Shown here piece after piece: positions 18,841-28,039 of a stretch of 64,000 nucleotides of DNA (position 1 is its first letter; each line of letters starts with the position of its first letter). The stretch lies in NCBI GenBank assembly GCA_034717695.1, contig JAYELS010000058.1, positions 1 to 64,000 on the forward strand. Reading direction: 5' to 3'. A program made the translations under genes and the position numbers. This stretch comes from NAT127 sp034717695. GTDB lineage: Bacteria > Pseudomonadota > Gammaproteobacteria > Pseudomonadales > Porticoccaceae. Below the pieces are notes generated by a model. That model was not told where the DNA came from and made no database searches. It saw nothing but the letters and a program-made list of their open reading frames with translations.

Positions 18841-19989
18841 ATGGGCAATTCAGGCGGGTTGAATTTATCGAGGGGGTGGGTCGACAAGCACCCTGAATCC
18901 CCGGTGGCGTGCAATCGCGCCCCGGGCCGCGCCGCTACATGGCCCCGCCACCTGTTGCTGGCCTTGCTCGCCACTTCCACCACGGCTGGGCTCTGGGCCG
19001 ACAGCGAGGCTCCATCGTCGGACAATACCATTGGTTTGGTGCTCGGGTACTGGAACATCGCCCTTTATCAAACCCAGGACGGCAGCCAGGAATGCCCGGA
19101 AGGATTCCACCACACCCAGGGGGACAACTTCCGCGCCCAGTTCCCCACCCAGGGGGAGCGGGATGCGGTGCTGCGCAAGTACGCCTACTACACCCATCGC
19201 GGGCCCAACGGCGAGAACGTTTTCTACCATCCGACGGTGATCACCGATCCCCTGCCCATCCGCCTTGTCTAGGGCAACACCGGCCTCGGCCTCGATCTCG
19301 ATGGCAAGGTGGGGGAGGCGGATTTCACCAGCCCGGAGGGCGACACCGGGATCGACAACCAGCTCTACCGCGTGGTGGGTTGCATCCCCGGCTGGCGCAA
19401 CGGCGGGATGGTGGTCGGCATCGTCAATTCCGAGATTCGCGCCTCCCACAAGCCGCGGCTGCTGCTCGAGGTCACCGGTGTCGATGACGAGGTCAATGAC
19501 GCCGATGTGTCGGTGACCGTCTACCGGGGCCTCGATCCCGTCGAGGGCGCTGCCGATGGCAAGTTGATTCCCTTTCGCAGCCAGCGTGTCGACCGGGTGG
19601 CCGGGGAGCCGTTCATCAAGACCCTGGGGGGGCGCATCGAGGACGGCTGGCTTATCACCGAGCCCTCCGACCTGTTGTTGCCAAGCTACGAGCAGCGGGA
19701 CAGCCCCGGGGTGAGGGTGATACGGGACGGGCGGTTTCGTCTCAAGCTGGACGAGCGCGGCGCCACGGGATTTATCGGCGGCTACACCGACGTCGAACGC
19801 TGGTACCTGATGTTCGCCAAGACCTGGGGATCCCACTTCATCGCCGATGTGATCGGCTGGAGCGGCCCGGCCACCTACGCCGCCCTGCGGGACCTGGCCG
19901 ATGGCCATCCCGATGGGGAGGGTCGCAACACCACCATTTCGAGCGCCTACCAGGTCGAGTTCGCCCGGGCGTTCATCATCCACCCCTAG
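18841..19989 (+). pseudogene. Module family A, copy 2, interrupted by in-frame TAG
   Basis: This is the paralogue of the gene at 9797. It has the same blocks (ECPEGFHHTQ, YYTHRGPNGENVF, GIDNQLYRVVG, FRSQRV) after a signal peptide ending near TAGLWADS. TAG at 19270-19272 interrupts the frame at IRLV*GNTGLGLDLDG, where copy 1 reads REVQGDVGIGLDLDG, so CAG (Gln) has become TAG. The frame then stays open for 239 codons to a stop at the place expected from copy 1. No other lesion is seen. It is a recent nonsense mutation, a suppressed codon or a sequence error. The start could be ATG 18841 or further upstream at 18757. Confidence 0.85.
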
Positions 19990-20041
19990 ATTGGTTGACC
20001 CGGGCCCCCCGGGGCGCCGGTGTCGGAGGAGAAGGCAGAGG

Positions 20042-21694
20042 ATGGGAGCAGGATCGAAACTGACCATCGCGGTGGTGGTGGCCGCCGCCATCGGCGTCGC
20101 GGGCTACCTGGGGTACCAGCGCACGGCGGAGCCCGCCCCCCACGCTGGCCCACCCACGGCGCGGATCATCACCCAGGGCCAGTACGCCAACACCATCGCC
20201 TACATTTTTGGCGAGGATATCCAGACGCCGCCGCAGTTCCCGCCGGTCAGCCGGGTGGAGGGCCTTTTGGCCCTGGGGGCGGCGGAGGCGAGCCTCACCC
20301 CAGGGGTGGTGGAGCGCTTTTACCGCTACGGCAAGCAGGTGGCGGACCAGGTGATGGCGCCTCCCCGGCGAGCCTATGTGGTGCCCTGCGGTCCCGCCGA
20401 CCCGGGGGCTGCGGACGCGGCCTGCGCCCGGCAATTCATCACCACCGTGGGCCGGCTTCTCTACCGCAGGGCCCTCACCGACAGCGAAGCGGACACCTAT
20501 GTCCGTCTGGCGGGGGAGAGCGCCGATAGCCTTGGGGATTTCCACGAGGGATTGCGTTTCGTGCTCTCCGGCATGCTGGCGTCGCCCTCGTTCGTGCTGA
20601 TCACCGATCGCCTGGCGGACGATCCGGGCGCGCCGGGGGCGGCCCGCCTCGATGCCTATTCCAGGGCGTCGCGGCTGAGCTTCTTCCTGTGGAACAGCGC
20701 GCCGGACGAAAGGCTTCTGCGCGCCGCGGAATCCGGCGTGCTGGACAGCCGGGAGGGTGTCGAGACGGAGGTTGCCCGGATGATTTCCTCGCCCCGCTTG
20801 CGTCACGCCCTGCGGGGCTTCTTTGCCGACATGCTGCATTTCGACGAGTTCGAGAATCTCGCCAAGGACAACCTCATCTACCCGGCCTACGGCCCCGGTG
20901 TCTCCGGGGACGCGGCGGAGCAGATGCTGCGCATGATCACCCGGCATCTGGTGGAGGAGCAGGGCGATTACCGGGACCTGTTCACCACGACGCACACCTA
21001 CATGAGTCAATCCCTGGGCGCGGTCTACCAGCTGCCGGTGAACCCGGAAAACGCCTTCGTGCCCTACGAGTTCCCCGATCACAGTGGACGCGCCGGCTTG
21101 CTGAGCCATGTGGGGTTTCTCTCCCTGCATTCCCACCCGGGCCGCAGCTCCCCCACGCGCCGTGGCGAGGGGGTGCGGGAGTCCCTGCTGTGCCAGCCGG
21201 TGCCCCTGCCGCCCCCGAACGTGGATTTTTCCAACTTCGAGGATCCGGCGGGCGAATTCAAGACCGCCCGGGAACGCCTGGTGCGCCACAGCAGCGACGC
21301 GGCCTGCGCCAACTGCCACAGGATCACCGACCCCCTTGGCCTTGGCCTGGAGAATTTCGACGGCGCCGGGCAGTACCGCGCCCGGGAAAACGGCGCCCTG
21401 ATCGACGCCAGTGGCGACCTGGACGGCATTCCCTTCGACGGCGCCCTGTCCCTCGGCGAGGCGGTGAAGAAAAACCCCGCCACCACCGCCTGCCTGGTGG
21501 AGCGCCTGTTTGCCTACGGGGTCAGTCGCCCCATGGACAAGGAGGACAGGCCGGTGCTGGACTACTTTGAACGCCGCTTCGCGGACACCGGGTATCGGAT
21601 TCCCGCCCTGATGCGGCGAATTGCCCTGAGCGAAGCCTTCTTCGCGGTGGGCCAGCCGGTCGCGGCGGAGGCCGCAACGGCATCACTCCACTGA
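20042..21694 (+). CDS. DUF1592/DUF1588-type c-heme protein, module family B, copy 2
   Basis: The 550-aa protein is the same length as copy 1 and matches it along its whole length. It has an N-terminal anchor (about residues 6-22), YRRALTDSEADTY, SRLSFFLWNSAPDERLL, SSPTRRGEGVRESLLCQPVP, a CANCH heme motif and GLGLENFDGAGQYR. Much of the DUF1588 block is identical between copies, which indicates a fairly recent duplication or strong constraint. It follows copy 2 of A by 52 bases. An in-frame upstream start at 19901 would overlap A; ATG 20042 with GGAGGAGAAGGCAGAGG upstream is preferred. Confidence 0.88.
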   Translation: MGAGSKLTIAVVVAAAIGVAGYLGYQRTAEPAPHAGPPTARIITQGQYANTIAYIFGEDIQTPPQFPPVSRVEGLLALGAAEASLTPGVVERFYRYGKQVADQVMAPPRRAYVVPCGPADPGAADAACARQFITTVGRLLYRRALTDSEADTYVRLAGESADSLGDFHEGLRFVLSGMLASPSFVLITDRLADDPGAPGAARLDAYSRASRLSFFLWNSAPDERLLRAAESGVLDSREGVETEVARMISSPRLRHALRGFFADMLHFDEFENLAKDNLIYPAYGPGVSGDAAEQMLRMITRHLVEEQGDYRDLFTTTHTYMSQSLGAVYQLPVNPENAFVPYEFPDHSGRAGLLSHVGFLSLHSHPGRSSPTRRGEGVRESLLCQPVPLPPPNVDFSNFEDPAGEFKTARERLVRHSSDAACANCHRITDPLGLGLENFDGAGQYRARENGALIDASGDLDGIPFDGALSLGEAVKKNPATTACLVERLFAYGVSRPMDKEDRPVLDYFERRFADTGYRIPALMRRIALSEAFFAVGQPVAAEAATASLH

Positions 21695-21735
21695 TGGGCT
21701 CAACGGTGCGCCGCTGCGCACGACAGGAGATCGAC

Positions 21736-23076
21736 ATGGCTAGATCCTTTGGCAGACGTCAATTCTTGAAGGGGATGATGGCGGGGTCCGCGGTGACGGT
21801 GGGCCTGCCGTTTCTCGAGGTGTTCCTCAACGCCCAGGGCACGGCGCTGGCCTCCGGCGCCCCCATACCCACGCGCTTTGGCACCTGGTTCTGGGGACTG
21901 GGCATGAACGAGCGGATTTTCGTGCCAAGGCAAACCGGGGCCAACTACGATCTCCCCGAGGAAATCGCCGCCCTGGCGCCGGTCAGGGATCAGGTCAATA
22001 TCTTCACCAATTTCAACGCCACCACCGACGGGCGGCCCAACCTCTGCCATTACACTGGCTGGGTGGTGTTGCGCTGCGGCGCGGTTCCCCTCGATCGCAC
22101 CGATCTGCCCGGCCAGAGCGTCGACGTCACCATCGCCGATGCCATCGGCCGCGGCACCCCGTTCCGGTGCCTCGACGTCAACGCCACCGGCGATGCCCGC
22201 GATACCTACAGCTTTCGGGGTCGCAATGGCTACAACGTGCCGGAGACCTCCCCGGCGAGCCTTTACCGGCAGATTTTCGGGCCCCGATTCCAGGATCCCA
22301 ATTCCGATGTCTTTGTGGCCGACCCCCGCATCATCGCCGAGAAAAGCGTGCTGTCCGGCATCATCGACGAATCCGCCAAGCTCAACGCCACTCTCGGCTA
22401 CGAGGATCGCATCCGCCTCGATCAGTATTTCACCGGCCTTCGCGACATGGAGAACCAGCTGGCCCACTTCCTCGAAAAGCCCGAGCCCCTGCCCGCCTGC
22501 GTCAAACCGCCGGAGATTGTCGAGGAGTACCCCAAGGGGGTGGATTACAGCCTGGTGGCCAAGCGCCACGAGCTGATGACCGATTTACTGGTGATGGCGG
22601 TGGCCTGCAATCAGACCCGGGTGTTCAACATGACCTACGCCAACTCCTTCGCCAATACGGTCAAGCCCGGCTACGACAAGGGCCACCACACCATCACCCA
22701 CGAGGAAATCGAGGATCCCGTTCTCGGCTATCAGGTGATGTCCTCCTGGTTCAATCGCCGGGCGATGGAGAGCTGGGCGTCATTCGTGAAAAAGTTTGCC
22801 GACTTCCCCGAGGGGGACGGCTCCCTGCTGGACAACATGGTCATTTACGCCCACTCCGACCAGAACTACGCCAAGATCCATTCGATTTCGGGTATTCCCA
22901 TGTTCACCGCGGGCAAGGCCGGCGGACGCCTAAAGACCGGTATCCATATCGACGGGGGCCAGACCCCCGGCACCCGGCTGCCCTTCACCCTGCAGCGGGT
23001 CATGGGTATCGAACTGGATGCCTGGGGCGTCGGCGCCAACCGGGCCACCAGCGACATCGGTGAAATCCTTGTGTGA
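21736..23076 (+). CDS. DUF1552 protein, Tat-exported, module family C, copy 2
   Basis: The 446-aa protein has a Tat motif (GRRQFLKGMMAG) and the DUF1552 blocks RFGTWFWGLGMNERIFVP, TDGRPNLCHYTGWVVLRCG and YAHSDQNYAKIHSISGIPMF, closely matching copy 1 at 12610. ATG 21736 follows AGGAGATCGAC, a good ribosome-binding site; the earlier in-frame ATG at 21694 overlaps the B stop and would bury the Tat motif. As with copy 1, it is exported folded to the periplasm and its activity is unknown. Confidence 0.88.
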   Translation: MARSFGRRQFLKGMMAGSAVTVGLPFLEVFLNAQGTALASGAPIPTRFGTWFWGLGMNERIFVPRQTGANYDLPEEIAALAPVRDQVNIFTNFNATTDGRPNLCHYTGWVVLRCGAVPLDRTDLPGQSVDVTIADAIGRGTPFRCLDVNATGDARDTYSFRGRNGYNVPETSPASLYRQIFGPRFQDPNSDVFVADPRIIAEKSVLSGIIDESAKLNATLGYEDRIRLDQYFTGLRDMENQLAHFLEKPEPLPACVKPPEIVEEYPKGVDYSLVAKRHELMTDLLVMAVACNQTRVFNMTYANSFANTVKPGYDKGHHTITHEEIEDPVLGYQVMSSWFNRRAMESWASFVKKFADFPEGDGSLLDNMVIYAHSDQNYAKIHSISGIPMFTAGKAGGRLKTGIHIDGGQTPGTRLPFTLQRVMGIELDAWGVGANRATSDIGEILV

Positions 23077-23100
23077 TGGCGGCCAACCAGGTGACACCCC

Positions 23101-24393
23101 ATGACGAGATCTGACATGCGAACCGACCTGCGCCCCTCGGCGTTCATGGGTTTTTGCCTCGCTGCCCTGCTCGCCGCCGGCAGCGGCGCCGCCCTGGCCC
23201 AGTCGCCCCCCATGCCCGCCGGAGTGCGAATCGTCGCCACCGACGAGCAGGGCCCGCTCTATGCCGACGCCCGGGGTTTTACCCTGTACACCTCCCGCAG
23301 CGATGACAAGCCCAATCAGTCGGTGTGCAACGCCGAGCGCCACAGTGCGGTGCTCGGCCAGGGCCAGAATCCCGGCTTTCTGCCGGATCACCAGACCCGC
23401 CCCACCTGCGAGGAGGCCTGGCCGCCCCTGAGGCCGTCCGCCGACGACCGGCCTGTTGGCGCCTGGGGGATCATGACCCGCCACGATGGCTCGCGGCAGT
23501 GGACCCATGGCGGCAAGCCGGTGTCCCGGTCCAGCTACGACCGCAATCCGGGGGATATCACCGGGATGTCCGGGGGGTTCTATGCCAGGGCCCCCTTGTT
23601 CGCGCCGCCGGATGTGCCCGCCGGTGTCTCCGCCCGCATCACCCAGGCCGACTTCCTGCTCACCAACAGCGCGGGGATGAGTCTTTATGTCCGCGAGGGG
23701 GACGAGGGCGAGTGCAGCGGGGCTTGCGCCCAGCAGTGGCGGCCCTTCCATGCCCCGGCAATGCTGGCAACCGAGGCCCTCGACGGGGGCTGGTCGGTGC
23801 GGGAGACCGCCGACGGCGCCAGGCAATGGGTGCGGGATGGCAAGGCGCTCTTCACCCATGTGCTGGATAGGGTGCCCGGGGACGTGAGGGGGCGGGACCT
23901 GCCCGGCTGGCGGGCGGCGGTGCTGTCGCCACCCCTGCAGCCCCCCGCCGACATCACAAGGCGGATGACCATCGACGGGGAGGTATTCGCCGACAAGGGG
24001 GGCATGACCCTGTACACCTGGCACTGCACCGACGAATCCCCGGATTTCCTGCCCTGCGACCTGCGGGGCGCCTCCCAGGTGTATCGGCTTGGCACCTGTG
24101 GCACTCCGGAAAACTGCATGGCCACCTGGCGGCCGGTGATCGCGAGCCCCGGCTCCTCGCCGGTGGGCAATACATGGACCATCATCCCCATCGACCCCAC
24201 CGGTGCCAACCAGTTCGAGCCGGAGGACCCGGCCGTGGAACCCATCATGGTGTGGGCCTACCACGGCAGGCCGGTGTACACCTACGCGGGGGACGACAGA
24301 CCCGGTGATATCTGGGGCCACGGGGTGCGCGCCTTCGTGCGCTGGGGATTCACCATGATCAAGACCGACCTGTCGGATCGGACCCGGTTCTGA
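23101..24393 (+). CDS. Secreted triple-repeat COG4315-type protein, module family D, copy 2
   Basis: The 430-aa protein has a signal peptide ending GAALAQ and three PF03640-type repeats in the same order as copy 1. These have cores GFTLYTSRSDD, GMSLYVREGDE and GMTLYTWHCTD, with the cysteine pairs conserved (GECSGAC, CGTPENC). Both copies end at MIK followed by a short tail. The function is unknown. It is separated from C copy 2 by 24 bases and followed by a TonB receptor, as in module 1. Confidence 0.8.
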   Translation: MTRSDMRTDLRPSAFMGFCLAALLAAGSGAALAQSPPMPAGVRIVATDEQGPLYADARGFTLYTSRSDDKPNQSVCNAERHSAVLGQGQNPGFLPDHQTRPTCEEAWPPLRPSADDRPVGAWGIMTRHDGSRQWTHGGKPVSRSSYDRNPGDITGMSGGFYARAPLFAPPDVPAGVSARITQADFLLTNSAGMSLYVREGDEGECSGACAQQWRPFHAPAMLATEALDGGWSVRETADGARQWVRDGKALFTHVLDRVPGDVRGRDLPGWRAAVLSPPLQPPADITRRMTIDGEVFADKGGMTLYTWHCTDESPDFLPCDLRGASQVYRLGTCGTPENCMATWRPVIASPGSSPVGNTWTIIPIDPTGANQFEPEDPAVEPIMVWAYHGRPVYTYAGDDRPGDIWGHGVRAFVRWGFTMIKTDLSDRTRF

Positions 24394-24467
24394 CGGAGCG
24401 GGAGGCGGCCAGACGCCCGTTTTTGCAGCAAAGACCACCCGGCAGCGGATGCCAGGATTTCCTTCAC

Positions 24468-24475
24468 ATAACGAT
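24468..24475 (+). promoter_or_regulatory. ATAACGAT motif 27 nt before TonB receptor E2
   Basis: This is the third occurrence of ATAACGAT exactly 27 bases before a start codon (24495). The sequence continues ATAACGATAATTC, closest to the site before the AraC gene (ATAACGATAACTA). Confidence 0.5.
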
Positions 24476-24494
24476 AATTCGATGAGGTAAACCC

Positions 24495-26735
24495 ATGAAA
24501 CCGATGCCTTTCCACCACCATGATGGCCGTCAGGCCTGGAAAACCCGCTGCTTGCTTGGCCTCTCCGTGGCGGCGGCATCACTGCCCGGCGGTGTTGCCC
24601 TGGCCGAGGACAAGCAGGCCTCGTCGAGCTTGCTGGAGGAGATCATCGTCTCCGCCCGCCGGGTCGAGGAAAACCAGCAGAACGTGTCCATCGCCATCAC
24701 CACCCTCACCCCCAACGATCTCGAAATCAAGAACATCACCAATTTCGAGCAGCTCCAGTACAACGTGCCGGCACTCAGCTTTTCCCACGGTGCGGGGCGG
24801 GAGTCCCGGCTTCAGATCCGCGGCCAGTCCACCGCCAAGAACTCGGACTTTCCCGGTGTCGATCGCCTGTTCTCGGAAGTGCCGCTGATCGGTGCCTCGG
24901 GCCCGTCCTCCGCCACCCTGGCGGACCTGGAATCGATTCAGGTGTTGAAGGGCCCCCAGGGGGTGGCCTTTGGCCGCAACTCCACCGGCGGCGCGGTGTT
25001 GCTCTACCCCACCAAGCCCAAGCCCGCCTTTGGCGCCTACCTCAAGACCAATATCGGCAATTTCGACTACCAGGCCATCGAGGGGATGATCAACGTACCC
25101 GTCATCGAGGACCGCCTGGCGGTGCGCGCCCTCGCCACCCAAGACAAGCGGGACGGCTGGATCGAGAATATCCACACCGGCCACGACCTCAACGAGCGGG
25201 ACTACGAAACCCTCCGGGTGTCGGCACTGTTCACGCCCACGGATTCCCTGGAGAACCTCACCGTCTACTCCCTGGAAAAATCCGACACCCTGGGGGCGGT
25301 CAACTCCCTCTATGCCTACAATCCCAACGGCCTCGCGACCCTGCTGTTTGGCCAGACCTACCGGAATCTTGCCAACGAGGCCATCGCCCTCGGCCGGGAC
25401 AAGATCCGCATCGCCTACGAGGGTGGCCAGAAGCGGGAGGCGACCTTCGTCGCCAATACCACCAGTTTCAAGGTCAACGACAACCTCACCTTCAAGAACA
25501 TCTTTGGCTTCCAGGAGCTGGAAGCCTCCAACGGCATCAACATGAGCGGCATTGCCCTGCCGCTGATCTACCTGGGCATCCAGGGCTCGGACGATCTGCC
25601 ATCGACGCGCATGTATACCGATGAGGTGCAGCTTCTGTACAGCCACCCCGAGAACCACTTCGATCTGGTGGCCGGGCTTTTCTGGTCGCGCCAGGAGCCG
25701 GGCAAATCCGGCGAGCCCAACGAGCAGATCACCATCGGCCGGGCGGGGCCGCTCACCACCACCAGCGCCGTATCGAAGAGCATCGCCCCTTACGCGCAGG
25801 TCACCCTTCCCCTCACAGCCTGGGTCGAGGGGCTTTCCTTCACCACCGGGGTGCGCTGGACCAAGGACCAGCGGGACTCCCGGCAGGTGCGCACCACGGC
25901 GGGGGTCAGTACGGTCACCGAAGTCTCCGGGGAGTGGAGTGACTACAACTGGGAAGCCACGTTCAACTACCAGGCCAGTGAAAGCCTGCTCACCTACCTG
26001 GCCCATCGCCACGGCTTCAAGGGCGGGGCGTTCAACCCCTCCGCCCGGGATCCGGCGCTGGTGATGGTGGAGCCCGAGTACGTGGACGACGTGGAGTGGG
26101 GTCTCAAATGGGACTGGAGCGCGGGTGGCATCCAGGGTCGTACCAACGTGGCCCTGTACTACCAGTGGTACGAGGACATCGTCACCAATACCCATTTCAT
26201 CGACAGCGACGGTTTCGCCTTTACCCTCAACTTCAATTCCGCCGAGGCCACCATCAAGGGCGGCGAGATCGAGTCCACCGTGCAGTTCACCGACCGCTTC
26301 TCGGTGTCGGCCCATTACTCCTATGTGGAGTCCGAGGTGAAATCCCAGATCGGATCGCCGATCGCCATCGAGAAACTTGCGGATATTCCCCAGCACAAGG
26401 TCAGCGCCACGGTGCATTACGTCTATCCCCTCGACAACAACGCCGGCGAACTGGACATGGCGGTGACCGGCTACGCCCAGAGTGACCACTATGCCGACCA
26501 GGCCTCGGAGAGCGAGGCATCGCTCTTGCCCGGCTACGGGGTGGTCAATGCCAACGCGGGCTGGAAGAACATCCTCGGCAATCCCCTCGACCTGACCTTC
26601 TTCGTCAACAACGCCTTTGACAAGGAGTACTACCTCTCCGGTGCCGATATCTATAACAACTTCGGCTACGTGCTGGCCTTCTGGGGCGAGCCGAGAACCT
26701 ACGGGGTGCGCCTGACCTACCGGTGGGGGGAGTGA
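24495..26735 (+). CDS. TonB-dependent receptor, module family E, copy 2
   Basis: The 746-aa protein has a signal peptide ending VALAED, a TonB-box region LLEEIIVSARRVEENQQNV, and the plug signature LKGPQGVAFGRNSTGGAVL. An intact barrel ends YGVRLTYRWGE. It is the intact counterpart of the interrupted receptor at 15360, although the two are clearly diverged, more so than the B and C copies. It should import the module's substrate. The start follows GATGAGGTAAACCC. Confidence 0.92.
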   Translation: MKPMPFHHHDGRQAWKTRCLLGLSVAAASLPGGVALAEDKQASSSLLEEIIVSARRVEENQQNVSIAITTLTPNDLEIKNITNFEQLQYNVPALSFSHGAGRESRLQIRGQSTAKNSDFPGVDRLFSEVPLIGASGPSSATLADLESIQVLKGPQGVAFGRNSTGGAVLLYPTKPKPAFGAYLKTNIGNFDYQAIEGMINVPVIEDRLAVRALATQDKRDGWIENIHTGHDLNERDYETLRVSALFTPTDSLENLTVYSLEKSDTLGAVNSLYAYNPNGLATLLFGQTYRNLANEAIALGRDKIRIAYEGGQKREATFVANTTSFKVNDNLTFKNIFGFQELEASNGINMSGIALPLIYLGIQGSDDLPSTRMYTDEVQLLYSHPENHFDLVAGLFWSRQEPGKSGEPNEQITIGRAGPLTTTSAVSKSIAPYAQVTLPLTAWVEGLSFTTGVRWTKDQRDSRQVRTTAGVSTVTEVSGEWSDYNWEATFNYQASESLLTYLAHRHGFKGGAFNPSARDPALVMVEPEYVDDVEWGLKWDWSAGGIQGRTNVALYYQWYEDIVTNTHFIDSDGFAFTLNFNSAEATIKGGEIESTVQFTDRFSVSAHYSYVESEVKSQIGSPIAIEKLADIPQHKVSATVHYVYPLDNNAGELDMAVTGYAQSDHYADQASESEASLLPGYGVVNANAGWKNILGNPLDLTFFVNNAFDKEYYLSGADIYNNFGYVLAFWGEPRTYGVRLTYRWGE

Positions 26736-26778
26736 TGGCCATGGGCTGCCGTCCCCGTCAACGATTGGGGGGAATGCC

Positions 26779-27120
26779 GTGTCGAATCTGAAGCCCCCGC
26801 CGCCGACGCCCGCCGACATCAGCCTTTTCGAGGAGGAGGGCGGCTACGTGTTCCGCGACCTCGACGGCCTGTCTCTCTATGTCCACGACGGGGATGGGCC
26901 CCTCAGGTCACGCTGCGAGGGGGCCTGCCTGGCTCGCTGGCGGCCCCTTGTCGCGGCCCCCGGGTCCTCCCCCGTGGGGGATTGGACACCCTTCGAGCGG
27001 GGCGATGGCACCCGTCAGTGGGCCCACCGCCAGCGCCCGGTTTATGTGTTTCGGGGGGATCGGCCGGGCACCCTCGAGGGCGATGACCCGGCGGAGGGCT
27101 GGCACCGTGTCGAACCCTGA
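26779..27120 (+). CDS. Small protein with a single COG4315-type repeat (module D relative)
   Basis: The 113-aa frame starts at GTG 26779 and contains one PF03640-like repeat: GLSLYVHDGDGP, CEGACLARWRPL, GTRQWAHRQRPVYVF. It resembles the second repeat of the D proteins, including the paired cysteines. It has no signal peptide, so it would stay in the cytoplasm unless the true start is elsewhere. It may be a shortened third D gene left by rearrangement, or a functional single-repeat protein. It sits 43 bases after the TonB receptor E2. Confidence 0.6.
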   Translation: MSNLKPPPPTPADISLFEEEGGYVFRDLDGLSLYVHDGDGPLRSRCEGACLARWRPLVAAPGSSPVGDWTPFERGDGTRQWAHRQRPVYVFRGDRPGTLEGDDPAEGWHRVEP

Positions 27121-27216
27121 TGCTCAGCGTTATTTTTTCCCGGACATTCACGCCCGGTCCATGGCCTGTCCTTCAACCGCCGTTGTCCCCGGCACCGCCA
27201 CCCAAAGGAGCTTTCC

Positions 27217-27954
27217 ATGCTGAAATCATCACTGTTGCGCGGGGCCTTCTGTGGCCTCCTGGCCCTGTTGTCACTGCCGACCCTGGCAGAGGAGCAGTCC
27301 GCCGCCGATAGCCTGATCACCATCTACCACGTGGAGGGGCGCCGTTCCGAGCGCATCGTCTGGTATTGCGAGGAGGCGGGACTTCCCTATGACCTCAAGT
27401 TCGTGCCGGGGGATCTGCGCGCCTCCCTAGAGCTCGCCAAGACCGTCAATCCACTGATGGCGATCTTCCCCACGGTGGTGTACGGCGACGATGTTCTGGT
27501 GGAATCCTCGGCAATCCTGCAGTTGCTGGAGGAACGTCACGGCAAGGGCGAGCTGGCCCCCGCCAAGGATTCAGCGGAGTATCCCAAGTATCTGCAGTGG
27601 CTGCATTTTGCCGAGGGATCCGCGGCGCCCCGCTTCATCACCGAGTTTCTCCTCAAGCGGGCCATCGAGGGGGAGCCGCCCCCGGTGGTGAAGAGCCAGC
27701 TGGGCAAGTCCGACCAGACCCTGCGCTATCTCGAGGACCACCTTTCCCGCCATCCCTATTTTGGCGGTTCCGCGTTTTCCATCGCCGACATCATGATGCA
27801 CTTCAACATCAATTTCATTTCCATGGTGGCCAAGCACGACATGACCCCCTACCCCAAGGTGATGGACTGGAAGGCCCGGGTGGAGGCGCGCCCCGCCTTC
27901 AAGCGCATGCGGGAGATATCACTGCCCAACGGCTTTATCGGCGTGCCTGGATGA
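27217..27954 (+). CDS. Glutathione S-transferase-like protein with signal peptide
   Basis: The 245-aa protein has an N-terminal signal peptide ending PTLAEEQ. A GST thioredoxin-like domain follows (ITIYHVEGRRSERIVWYCEEAGLPYD, with VESSAILQLLEERHG as the usual glutathione-site segment), then an all-helical C-terminal domain (FSIADIMMHF). GSTs are normally cytoplasmic; this one appears exported. Either it acts in the periplasm on a module substrate or the signal is misread. AAAGGAG upstream supports ATG 27217, the start that includes the signal. Confidence 0.82.
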   Translation: MLKSSLLRGAFCGLLALLSLPTLAEEQSAADSLITIYHVEGRRSERIVWYCEEAGLPYDLKFVPGDLRASLELAKTVNPLMAIFPTVVYGDDVLVESSAILQLLEERHGKGELAPAKDSAEYPKYLQWLHFAEGSAAPRFITEFLLKRAIEGEPPPVVKSQLGKSDQTLRYLEDHLSRHPYFGGSAFSIADIMMHFNINFISMVAKHDMTPYPKVMDWKARVEARPAFKRMREISLPNGFIGVPG

Positions 27955-28039
27955 CGGGCGTGCGCCATTGGCAACACAGCAACTGGCCGGCGGCGGCGCG
28001 CCGCCGGCCACGGCACTCAACCTGAAGGAGTCAACAGCC

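Noticed and set aside
15254..19989. TAG reassigned as a sense codon throughout this genome
   Set aside because: D1, the cytochrome gene, the end of E1 and the end of A2 all finish with TAG where paralogues or families also end, so TAG works as a stop.
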